In this document: positions 45,843 to 52,980 of the stretch, piece by piece
Layout of the letters: every line of letters begins with the position of its first letter
Numbering within the stretch: position 1 is the stretch's first letter
Source: Aved-18 sp964606665
GTDB taxonomy: Bacteria; Cyanobacteriota; Vampirovibrionia; Obscuribacterales; Obscuribacteraceae
Length of the DNA: 64,000 nt
NCBI GenBank assembly: GCA_964606665.1
Contig: CAZSHS010000011.1
Coordinates: forward strand, 33,099 to 97,098
Direction of reading: 5' to 3'
Program-made: the position numbers and the translations under genes
Notes under the pieces: model-generated
Told to the model about the DNA's origin: nothing
Seen by the model: only the letters and a program-made list of their open reading frames with translations
Database searches by the model: none

Positions 45843-46625
45843 TCAATCTTTATGCACACTCACAAGTTTCTTACAGCGCTCGGAATCAACTTTGCTAGAC
45901 CAGTGACCTCCAGTTTTGGACGATGAGCCAATAATCATCCCATCTGAATAACGAGCATATTTTTTCAAGTTTTCGGGCGTCACCCCAGATCCAATTAGGA
46001 CTGGAACTTTTACGGATTGCTTTACCGACTTTACTTCTTCTAGCAAAGGCTGATCGCCGGTTCTGATGCCTGTTACAACCAATCCATCGGCTTTAAAAAA
46101 CTCAGCTTCTTTAGCAGTATCTCCAATGCTGGTATCAGATGTGATGGCGTGTGATGCGTGCTTCTTTTTGACGTCGGCAAAAATTTTGATATGATTCGCT
46201 TTTAGCTCGTCGCGTCTGCGAATGAGCTTAGCAGCACATGACTCGTGAATGCCTCCATTGCCAACATGAGCATAGACAAAACCTTCGACACGAATAAAAT
46301 CGAGACCAGATGCAAGTGCCACACCTAGTGCTTCAAGATTGGCTCCTGCCAAAATTTGAATGCCCGTGTACATTTTGATTTCTTTCTTCAGAGCGCTTGC
46401 AATCACAGTCATAGCAGCAATTGTTTCTGGAAGCGCAGTTGCCTTGATATAAGGAACATCATGCATATTCTCGACCATGATGGCATCGAAGCCAGATTTC
46501 TTGTAGATTGCAGCATCCAATAAAGCGTTCTCGACTATTTCATCTAGATTCGACGCCCATCCAGCCGCACCAGGCAGTGGACCCACATGAACCATTCCAA
46601 TTAAACTGCACGATTTTTTAAACAT
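45843..46625 (-). CDS. BtpA-family protein
   Basis: 260 residues, a TIM-barrel-like protein. Family features visible: SLIGMVHVGPLPGA at the N-terminus, DAIMVENMHDVPY, GLDFIRVEGFVYAHVG and VPVLIGSGVTPENLKKY near the end. In Cyanobacteria BtpA is linked to photosystem I assembly. The broader family (BtpA/SgcQ) also occurs in non-photosynthetic bacteria near sugar or nucleoside metabolism genes, and no photosynthesis gene is in this window. Here it is the last gene of a tight three-gene operon and overlaps the AAC(3)-like gene by eight bases, so an enzyme role in that pathway is more likely than photosystem assembly. Confidence 0.85.
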   Translation of the reverse strand: MFKKSCSLIGMVHVGPLPGAAGWASNLDEIVENALLDAAIYKKSGFDAIMVENMHDVPYIKATALPETIAAMTVIASALKKEIKMYTGIQILAGANLEALGVALASGLDFIRVEGFVYAHVGNGGIHESCAAKLIRRRDELKANHIKIFADVKKKHASHAITSDTSIGDTAKEAEFFKADGLVVTGIRTGDQPLLEEVKSVKQSVKVPVLIGSGVTPENLKKYARYSDGMIIGSSSKTGGHWSSKVDSERCKKLVSVHKD

Positions 46626-47445
46626 GCTGCATTTCCTTTGCGGTTTTAACCATTAACTCGACGGCAAAATCTACCAGTTCGTGTGCCGGCAACAAATAAC
46701 TGACTGCATCGCCGATTTTATTAGCGGGGATATTATTTTTTTCTATAAATGCATCGCAAATCGTGGCAAAGAAACGCTCATCGGGCCAGGGAAGTATTCC
46801 AACAGACGAATCAAACTCTTCTATGTCGACCCAAGTGCGCACACCGTTTATAAGTAGTGGAACTTTCAGGTGCAAGACCGTTTTGTTCTCGATGGGAGCG
46901 ATAGCTTCAGCATAATGCATCAAAGTAACTTGATCATGATCAGAGCCGACTAGCAAAATCATTCCGTTTTCTTGATAAAGTTTTTCTAGCGGAGAGCCTT
47001 TACCCAAGCCGTAATTCAAAGAATGATCCGCACACAGCCACTTTGCACGTTTGCCCAATGCAGCCATGCGCCCACCGACGTTATCACTTACAAAAATATC
47101 TTTAGAGTGAGTACGAAAGTATTCTGCAAATGCTCCAAAATCTCTTTGTGTGCGTGCGGTATATTTATCGAAAGCTGGCAAGTTTTCCAAAATATAAGCT
47201 TCATCTTCTGGCGAATAGGCATCGCGTCCCACTTCATCGAATGGAGACTGACAGCCAAGATAAACCATCAATGTGCCATCACGCAAAACTTCTTCTAGCG
47301 CATTTATCAACTCGTCGGGACCTCCAAGAATTGGTCCCACAGCGCGAAGGGAAGCATGAATCATTACTATGTCATCGCTTACAAAATCAAAAGCACGAAG
47401 CTGTGTCTTTAAATCATCTTTGCAAAGTCGGGGACAAATATCCAT
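46618..47445 (-). CDS. AAC(3)-family N-acetyltransferase
   Basis: 275 residues. It matches the antibiotic N-acetyltransferase (AAC(3)/YokD) fold: IVMIHASLRAVGPILGGPDELINAL at the N-terminus, NYGLGKGSPLEKLY in the middle and the catalytic-region GSDHDQVTLMHYAEAI. These enzymes transfer acetyl from acetyl-CoA to the 3-amino group of aminoglycosides. Many chromosomal homologues have other amine substrates. Its position between a cyclase-like hydrolase and BtpA argues for a metabolic amine rather than drug resistance. It starts directly after the stop codon of the upstream gene. Confidence 0.82.
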   Translation of the reverse strand: MDICPRLCKDDLKTQLRAFDFVSDDIVMIHASLRAVGPILGGPDELINALEEVLRDGTLMVYLGCQSPFDEVGRDAYSPEDEAYILENLPAFDKYTARTQRDFGAFAEYFRTHSKDIFVSDNVGGRMAALGKRAKWLCADHSLNYGLGKGSPLEKLYQENGMILLVGSDHDQVTLMHYAEAIAPIENKTVLHLKVPLLINGVRTWVDIEEFDSSVGILPWPDERFFATICDAFIEKNNIPANKIGDAVSYLLPAHELVDFAVELMVKTAKEMQHV

Positions 47446-48132
47446 CTATTTTTTCTTCAATAACACCGCGCGAACTGGTGAGGCTTCAAGCTCAGTAAGT
47501 TTAAGTGGCAGGGCAATTAGCGTATAATATCCCGCTTTAGCCTGAGTCAAGTCGAGATTTTCAAGCCAGCTCATTTCATATTTGTGCAGAGCATGATGAG
47601 TCTCAAGACCTTTAGATTCAGAGTGATCGACTGATGGAGTATCGATTCCAACTAGCTTTACTTGATGTTTTTGTAATTCATCAACCAAGTCTGGAGTAAA
47701 GGAAGCATAATTGTTTTCAAATACGTCATACCGTATTTGGTGGCGTGTCTTGAATAATAATCGTGGTGCAAGCTTGGTTCTATCAAGCGAAGAGACGAGC
47801 GAGGCTATGTGTTTGCTCGTAATAGGCTCGAAACAGTCAGCCAGATCAATGACTTGAGCGTGACCAATAAATGCTTGAAGGGGCAATTGCGACGCCATGC
47901 CCTCGCCTTTATCCATTTCGCCATAAATGTGAATTGGTGAGTCGGCGTGAGTGCCAACGTGCGGACTCATCGTAAAAGAAGATAGATTTATCACTTTAGA
48001 ATCGTTATAAGTACAAGTGATATTGCGACTAAATTGAATATCTCCCGGAAAACAAGCTGTTTTAGAATCGACAGGAAGCGAAATGTCGATAATGTCATAG
48101 TTATCAAAATCGAGCCACGCAAAATCAGGCAA
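47446..48132 (-). CDS. cyclase-family metal hydrolase (kynurenine formamidase-like)
   Basis: 228 residues. The KynB/cyclase family motif HVGTHADSPIH binds two metal ions, usually Zn2+ or Mn2+. The start IIDISLPVDSKTACFPGD and the later IDTPSVDHSE are also typical. Kynurenine formamidase hydrolyses N-formylkynurenine; other family members act on isatin or related amides and lactams, so the substrate is open. It is the first gene of the operon with the AAC(3)-like and BtpA genes, reading leftward, and is divergent from a RidA-type deaminase gene across 150 bp that includes two hairpins. Confidence 0.85.
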   Translation of the reverse strand: MPDFAWLDFDNYDIIDISLPVDSKTACFPGDIQFSRNITCTYNDSKVINLSSFTMSPHVGTHADSPIHIYGEMDKGEGMASQLPLQAFIGHAQVIDLADCFEPITSKHIASLVSSLDRTKLAPRLLFKTRHQIRYDVFENNYASFTPDLVDELQKHQVKLVGIDTPSVDHSESKGLETHHALHKYEMSWLENLDLTQAKAGYYTLIALPLKLTELEASPVRAVLLKKK

Positions 48133-48163
48133 GGTCTAACTCCCACTTACTTATGAGTGTTGT

Positions 48164-48213
48164 GCATTGCGTCTTACGTCTTAGGTCTTACGCAATGCGC
48201 ATTCAAAATGCGC
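48164..48213. repeat. two adjoining hairpins in a divergent promoter region
   Basis: GCATTGCGT at 48164 pairs with ACGCAATGC at 48190-48198. A second stem, GCGCATT with AATGCGC, occupies 48197-48213 and shares its first bases with the first stem, so the two compete. The first loop contains GTCTTA three times. They lie between the cyclase and RidA-type genes. Confidence 0.5.
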
Positions 48214-48236
48214 GACTGGAATTATAAGCCCTTTTC

Positions 48237-48245
48237 TGGTATAAA
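48237..48245 (+). promoter_or_regulatory. extended -10 promoter for the RidA-type gene
   Basis: TGGTATAAA, an extended -10, about 37 bases upstream of the GTG start at 48283, which has AGGAG seven bases before it. Confidence 0.5.
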
Positions 48246-48282
48246 TTCAGCTTCTTGACTTATTTTCTTCAGGAGAACCAGC

Positions 48283-48708
48283 GTGTCCTTGAAAGAAGGC
48301 ATTACCATCACGGGAAAGGCTCCAAGCCCACTTGGCGCTTACAGCCACGCAGTCAAAGCAGGCAACTTTCTTTTCGTCTCGGGACAGGGAGCACGCAACC
48401 CCGACACGGGCAAAGAAGAAGGCGTTAAGCTCGATCATTTGGGCAACGTACTTTCTTATGACATCGAGGTTCAGACTGAATGGGTCATAAAAAATCTCAA
48501 GGTGGTGCTCGAAGAAGCCGGATTGTCGCTTGAAGACGTAGTCGACATGAGCGTTTTTCTTGCCGACATGGATGATTTTGCCAAATATAATGGCGTTTAC
48601 GCCAAGCACTTTTCTTTCCCCAATCCTCCGGCTCGAACCACAATTCAAGCCGCACGCTTGCCAGGAAAGAATTTCATTGAAATAAAAGCAATCGCACTTT
48701 GCAAGTAG
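48283..48708 (+). CDS. RidA-family deaminase, 2-aminomuconate deaminase-like
   Basis: 141 residues, GTG start with AGGAG. The RidA fold has PLGAYSHAVKAGNFLFVSGQG at the N-terminus, SLEDVVDMSVFL, and the active-site Arg in PARTTIQAARLP, ending with IEIKAIAL. Two features favour the 2-aminomuconate deaminase subgroup over ordinary RidA: the length, and the NPDTGKEEGV...YDIEVQT insertion. That enzyme converts 2-aminomuconate to 4-oxalocrotonate with release of ammonia. The next gene encodes a dehydrogenase of the type that makes 2-aminomuconate, which supports the reading. Confidence 0.8.
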   Translation: MSLKEGITITGKAPSPLGAYSHAVKAGNFLFVSGQGARNPDTGKEEGVKLDHLGNVLSYDIEVQTEWVIKNLKVVLEEAGLSLEDVVDMSVFLADMDDFAKYNGVYAKHFSFPNPPARTTIQAARLPGKNFIEIKAIALCK

Positions 48709-48748
48709 ACCATTCAAAAAACATAAACACTCCAAAGAGGACAAGAAG

Positions 48749-50218
48749 ATGACCACCGCGACAAAAGCAAAGACTATCGAAATCGATAACTTCATCGGCG
48801 GAAAAGCAGTTAAGTCCAAAGACGGAAAAACTTTTCAAACCATTAGTCCTGGAACCGGCGAAGTCCTGGGAACAGTCTCTTGCGGAACAGCCGACGATAT
48901 CAATTTGGCAGTAGACGCCGCCAAAGAAGCTTTTGAAAATGGTCCCTGGCCAAAAATGTCCATGCAAGATCGCGCCAACATCTTGCTTAAAGTGGCTGCT
49001 CTAGTAGAAAAGAATGCAGACGAATTAGCCCGAGCCGAAACTCTCGACACTGGAAAACCAATTACAGAAAGCAGAACCGGAGACATCGCCCGCGTTGCGT
49101 CAAACTTCCAGTTCTATCCTAATTTTGCTCAGTCTCTTGCAGATGAATCATGGACACCAAACCCACAAGAGCGTCACACCGCCATTCGCGAGCCACTTGG
49201 TGTGTGCGGATTAATTACTCCCTGGAATTTGCCGTTGTATCTAGCGACATGGAAAATCGCACCATGTCTGATTATGGGCAACGCATGCGTTTTAAAACCA
49301 GCAGAGTGGACACCTTATACAGCATTTCTTTTCGCCAAATTGGCTAAAGAAGCAGGTGTTCCAGATGGCGTATTGAATATAGTAAATGGCTTTGGTGCAG
49401 GCGGCGCTGGTGAAGCACTCACCAAGCACCCCGACGTCAAGTCTATTTCCTTCACGGGCGAAACAGGTACTGGCAGAGCAATAATGGCAAGCGCTGCCGG
49501 CACGCTCAAGAAGTTATCCTTTGAACTTGGCGGCAAAGGTGCCAATATCATTTTTGAAGACGCAAACTTGGACGAAGCTCTTCCCACCTCTGTTCGCGCT
49601 GCATATCGCAACCAGGGTCAAGTTTGTTTAGCCGGTTCGCGCTTATTCGTACAAGAATCCATTTATCCCAAAGTGGTCAAAGCAATGGTTGAGCGGGTAA
49701 AAAACCTCAAAGTTGGTGACCCACTAGATCCTAAAACAGAAATGGGTGCATTGATTTCCAAAGAACACATGGAAAAAGTGCAAGGTTATATCGAAATGGG
49801 ACGCAAAGACGGTAAGTGTTTAACTGGTGGAGATCCAATCAAAGAGCTAGGCGGCGGCTTCTTCCTATCGCCATCGGTGTTTGAAGGTCTTGCTTATGAT
49901 TCTAAATTCTGTCAGGAAGAAATTTTCGGGCCGGTATTACCGATAATACCGTTCAAAGACGAAGAAGACGTAATCAAAATGGCTAACTCTACTCCATACG
50001 GCTTATCTGCATCGCTCTGGAGCCAGGATGTGAATCGTTGTAATCGTGTCGCCCGCAAATTGAAATCAGGCATGGTCTGGGTCAACTGCTGGTTCGCTCG
50101 CGATCTTCGCACACCTTTTGGCGGACAAAAGAGTTCGGGTCTGGGTCGCGAAGGCGGTCGCTATAGCCTTGAATTCTTTTCCGATTGGAAAGCAGTTTCA
50201 TACAAGTACTCGGACTAA
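48749..50218 (+). CDS. aldehyde dehydrogenase, 2-amino/2-hydroxymuconic semialdehyde type
   Basis: 489 residues, full length. The NAD-binding and active-site parts are complete: PWNLPLYLATWK, SFTGETGTGRAI, FELGGKGANII with the general-base Glu, and the catalytic Cys in NQGQVCLAGSR. The C-terminus reads WVNCWFARDLRTPFGG and then SSGLGREGG. The Arg-containing WFxRDLR stretch is typical of 2-hydroxymuconic and 2-aminomuconic semialdehyde dehydrogenases, where it binds the substrate carboxylate. It would oxidise the semialdehyde to 2-aminomuconate (or the 2-hydroxy analogue) with NAD+. It is 40 bp after the RidA-type deaminase gene, in the right order for one pathway. Confidence 0.9.
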   Translation: MTTATKAKTIEIDNFIGGKAVKSKDGKTFQTISPGTGEVLGTVSCGTADDINLAVDAAKEAFENGPWPKMSMQDRANILLKVAALVEKNADELARAETLDTGKPITESRTGDIARVASNFQFYPNFAQSLADESWTPNPQERHTAIREPLGVCGLITPWNLPLYLATWKIAPCLIMGNACVLKPAEWTPYTAFLFAKLAKEAGVPDGVLNIVNGFGAGGAGEALTKHPDVKSISFTGETGTGRAIMASAAGTLKKLSFELGGKGANIIFEDANLDEALPTSVRAAYRNQGQVCLAGSRLFVQESIYPKVVKAMVERVKNLKVGDPLDPKTEMGALISKEHMEKVQGYIEMGRKDGKCLTGGDPIKELGGGFFLSPSVFEGLAYDSKFCQEEIFGPVLPIIPFKDEEDVIKMANSTPYGLSASLWSQDVNRCNRVARKLKSGMVWVNCWFARDLRTPFGGQKSSGLGREGGRYSLEFFSDWKAVSYKYSD

Positions 50219-50851
50219 TTGGACGAATATCCCGAAAATAACGAATGGCTTATCTACGACCTATCGGATTCATTAAAGCCGATAGGTTTTAGATTGACCA
50301 ATTCCAAACTTGGATTTTACGAATACAAAGACGAAGCCGGTAATGAAGCCACACTTTCACTAGGTGTCATCGGCGGTGCCACAATTTATTTGAGTGGTCC
50401 GCAGGTCACGTTGAAAAATCAACGAGTCTATGACCTATTAGATGACCTCTACAAAAAAGGATGTCGCAGCGACAAAGGTACTTACTTCTCGCACAAACTG
50501 CCTCAGTTCAATCAAGATGGAGATGTAAAATGGGGTTTTACGTTTGGCGAAGACGCTAAAAACGAAGCAACCACCATTGATTTGAGCGGATATTTAAAAT
50601 CAAAAATTGTCCCGCTCATCGAGCGATGGGGACGTACCAAACTTATTCAAGAAGACATTGACCTGCTCAAAGTAGAAAACGACGCCGAATATAGTTTAGT
50701 TTCAAACGTATTTCTTGGTGGCAAATTTAAAGAGGCCGGCGAAATGGCAAACGAGTTTTTGTCGACGAGCAAAGACAAAGACGTCTACCAGAAATTCATC
50801 GATGAAATATTTGGCTATAAGAAGAAATCGTTGCCGATGATTTCAAATTAG
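50219..50851 (+). CDS. hypothetical protein, last gene of the deaminase-dehydrogenase operon
   Basis: 210 residues starting from TTG directly after the dehydrogenase stop codon, in the same frame. The protein is hydrophilic and acidic, without signal peptide or membrane helices. It has a beta-rich first half (GFRLTNSKLGFYEYKDEAGNEA) and a helical second half. No family is recognised. Because it sits immediately after a stop codon in the same frame, a read-through extension of the dehydrogenase is formally possible, though the sequence does not resemble any dehydrogenase tail. Its start has no SD site, so translation probably depends on coupling. Confidence 0.6.
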   Translation: MDEYPENNEWLIYDLSDSLKPIGFRLTNSKLGFYEYKDEAGNEATLSLGVIGGATIYLSGPQVTLKNQRVYDLLDDLYKKGCRSDKGTYFSHKLPQFNQDGDVKWGFTFGEDAKNEATTIDLSGYLKSKIVPLIERWGRTKLIQEDIDLLKVENDAEYSLVSNVFLGGKFKEAGEMANEFLSTSKDKDVYQKFIDEIFGYKKKSLPMISN

Positions 50852-50867
50852 CTTAGATCAAGAAAAG

Positions 50868-51293
50868 CTATTCGATGGCTAACTTAAAACCTTCCTTCTG
50901 GGCCGCGACGTTCAATCTCTGATCCAAACAGACAAAAGCTGTGGAACTTGATTCTTTTTTGCTGACTGTTAACGCTGCAGCTAATTGCAGAGAATCCTGA
51001 GACCTTAACGCGTGAACCCGCAAAAGTCTGATTGCCATCTTACGAACTTCATCAGACGGTTCAACTTCATTCCAAAAACTCTGCAATTCATACAGCCTTT
51101 CAATCGTCTGCTGTAGTGAAGCTCCAGTCAGTTTACCCTCGCGCTCTAAACGTGAAAAAGCGGATACACACTCCACTGACGTTCCCCACCCAGTAATTAT
51201 CTTTGAATCTATTCTGTACAATTCCCTGACTTGGGAAGATGAAGCTTCTTCCACCAAGAATGGTATCAAGGCCGAAGTCTCCCAATATCTCAC
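50868..51293 (-). CDS. vapC: PIN-domain toxin (VapC family)
   Basis: 141 residues, GTG start. PIN ribonucleases hold Mg2+ with three or four acidic residues. Here VECVSAF (Glu), RSQDSLQLAAAL (Asp) and VCLDQRL (Asp) are present, but the first position reads YWETSALIP, with Glu in place of the usual Asp. VapC toxins cut tRNA or rRNA when free of antitoxin. The start overlaps the antitoxin stop by four bases (GTGA), the usual arrangement. Substitution of the first acidic residue might lower activity. Confidence 0.85.
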   Translation of the reverse strand: MRYWETSALIPFLVEEASSSQVRELYRIDSKIITGWGTSVECVSAFSRLEREGKLTGASLQQTIERLYELQSFWNEVEPSDEVRKMAIRLLRVHALRSQDSLQLAAALTVSKKESSSTAFVCLDQRLNVAAQKEGFKLAIE

Positions 51294-51589
51294 CAGGAGC
51301 TTTCCTCTCGTTCCGCTAATAGTGCCTGTAAAGCACTAGCTCCGTCTTTAAGCTTTATAGGCGGTCGGAGAAAAGGGTCATTATTTTTGTCGACAAGCCT
51401 ACCGCGCCTTAACAGTCCGCTTCTCTCCATGTCTTTTAAATATTCATCCAAAGAATCGTCAGCAACAGTCGGCTCAATTTTTGCAATTGGTCTGTTGCGA
51501 TCCATTATCAAAATAGTCTCACCTGCTTTCACCAAATCCAGGTAAGCACTCAATTTATTTTTCAACTCTGCAATGTTAGCTATTTTCAT
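51290..51589 (-). CDS. vapB: VapB/Phd-type antitoxin
   Basis: 99 residues from ATG 51589. The N-terminal Phd/YefM-like DNA-binding part (IANIAELKNKLSAYLDLVKAGETILI, then RNRPIAKIEP) is followed by a charged flexible tail that should wrap the toxin. It represses its own operon with the toxin. The promoter places transcription at about the A of this ATG, so the mRNA appears leaderless. A GTG at 51616 is in frame but would lie within the promoter, so it is rejected. Confidence 0.85.
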   Translation of the reverse strand: MKIANIAELKNKLSAYLDLVKAGETILIMDRNRPIAKIEPTVADDSLDEYLKDMERSGLLRRGRLVDKNNDPFLRPPIKLKDGASALQALLAEREESSW

Positions 51590-51624
51590 ATAGCTATTAT
51601 AGCTAATTTTGACCACCTTTTCAA
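51582..51624 (-). promoter_or_regulatory. vapBC promoter with overlapping operator
   Basis: On the minus strand: TTGAAA (51624-51619), a 17-bp spacer, TATAAT (51601-51596), then six bases to the ATG. The repeated TAGCTA/ATAGCTA elements around the -10 and start codon form an inverted repeat, a fitting VapB binding site for autoregulation. Confidence 0.7.
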
Positions 51625-51655
51625 GCGCCCCTTCTTTTGGCGGTTTCAGGTCAAC

Positions 51656-51683
51656 AAAAAGCTCAACCGTTAACGGTTGAGCT
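51656..51683 (-). terminator. terminator built on the iterated palindrome
   Basis: A 24-bp perfect palindrome (51660-51683) with exact core ACCGTTAACGGT at 51666-51677, followed on the minus strand by TTTTT. It ends the saccharopine-dehydrogenase-like gene, about 50 bases after its stop. Confidence 0.85.
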
Positions 51684-51731
51684 CTTTAAAAACCAAATTA
51701 AGGAAAGGGGGGCTACCCCAAAAATCGTAGA

Positions 51732-52895
51732 TTAAGAATGAACCGGAGCGCGGTCAGTCAAAGTAATATTGATACCACGACTGGTGAGTTCTGCCAAAAA
51801 GAGTTTAGTTGGAACAACGTCTTCCTGACGAACAACACCACGCTCTTTAATGTCGCCGCGAGCGATCATTTGAGCAATGATAGATGCTGGAAAAGTGGTC
51901 ATTCTACCCATCGCAGTTAAGCCATCAGCTTCGGAACCGTAATCTATTCCATCCCATACCATTTGCAATGGCTCGCCTTCTTTGACACCAGTTACGGTGA
52001 CACGGACAACAACAACATCGGGCAAATTCTTGGCTAGTTTTTCATTGAGCAGATGAGATAAAACGGCTCGGGGAGCAATTTTATGCTTGCCAATTTTGAT
52101 TTCGGCTTTATCCATCAAGCCCAGTTGTTTGAGCAAATTGATCTTGTCGCAGTGTCCTGGATAACGAATAGTTTTGTAGTCCAAATGCTGGATGCGCCCC
52201 TTGTATGTCTGAGGCAATGTCGAGCAACCGCCTGATGTTGTGAAAGCTTCTAAAGTTCCAAGCGGTTTTGGAAATTCTATTTCTTCAAGCTCGGTTAGTG
52301 ATGGAACAAAGATAATTTCGCCATCTCGAATGACGGTGCAGTCTTCGACATACTCGTTTATCAAGCCTTCAATAGAGAAGAACTGTCCATATTCGAGCAA
52401 CTGGTCTTCGGGCTCTACTGGCAGTCCGCCTACGCGAATGCGCATTTCATAAATTTCGTCCATTGCTTCTGCTGCACTCACAGCTAGAATGGAAACTAGT
52501 CCTGGTGCCAGGCCCAAATCCGGGATTATGGTGACGCCTTGGTCTTTGGCAATTTGATCCAGTTGGAAAGTTTTCTCGACAACGTCATTATTGCCGCCAA
52601 GATCCACGAAATGCGATTTAGATTGCAAAGCCAGTTTAGCTAGTTCGTAATTAAATTCGTAAGGCATGCAACTAATGGTCACATCTGAATTCGCCATCAA
52701 TTGTGCGACGTCTTTCTCTTCTTTAATGTCAAGTTGAACGGGCACAATTTTTGGGTCGGCTAATTTGTCCTGGATTCGCTTGACGGCATTTTCATCCGAA
52801 TCGGCAATGACGACTTTGTCTACTTTGGGACTTCGAATCAAATCGAATGCCATTGCATAGCCCATTTTTCCAGCACCTAGCACTAAATATTTCAC
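51732..52895 (-). CDS. saccharopine dehydrogenase-family oxidoreductase
   Basis: 387 residues. The N-terminal Rossmann fold begins YLVLGAGKMGYAMAFDLI and has VVIADSDENAVKR. The family core includes DVTISCMPYEFNYELAKLAL, HFVDLGGNNDVV and IPDLGLAPGLVSILAV. This family includes lysine-2-oxoglutarate reductase/saccharopine dehydrogenases and also lysine 6-dehydrogenases; length (about 390) and the GLAPG sequence fit the bacterial single-domain type. A role in lysine breakdown is therefore likely but not certain. A palindrome-based terminator follows. Confidence 0.85.
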   Translation of the reverse strand: MKYLVLGAGKMGYAMAFDLIRSPKVDKVVIADSDENAVKRIQDKLADPKIVPVQLDIKEEKDVAQLMANSDVTISCMPYEFNYELAKLALQSKSHFVDLGGNNDVVEKTFQLDQIAKDQGVTIIPDLGLAPGLVSILAVSAAEAMDEIYEMRIRVGGLPVEPEDQLLEYGQFFSIEGLINEYVEDCTVIRDGEIIFVPSLTELEEIEFPKPLGTLEAFTTSGGCSTLPQTYKGRIQHLDYKTIRYPGHCDKINLLKQLGLMDKAEIKIGKHKIAPRAVLSHLLNEKLAKNLPDVVVVRVTVTGVKEGEPLQMVWDGIDYGSEADGLTAMGRMTTFPASIIAQMIARGDIKERGVVRQEDVVPTKLFLAELTSRGINITLTDRAPVHS

Positions 52896-52980
52896 GCCTT
52901 AACCTCTCGGGGAGATATATACAAACCGACATTCTGGCATATAACCAGAATTTTTAAATTAGCCCCAATAAAGACTGATT

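Noticed and set aside
48247..48819. A 190-codon frame on the minus strand over the RidA-type gene
   Set aside because: It lies opposite a clear RidA-family gene with conserved motifs and ribosome site; Cys/Phe-rich composition is that of an antisense shadow.
49935..49952. GGTATTACCGATAATACC palindrome in the aldehyde dehydrogenase gene
   Set aside because: Resembles the iterated palindrome only in part (different core spacing); not counted as a copy.
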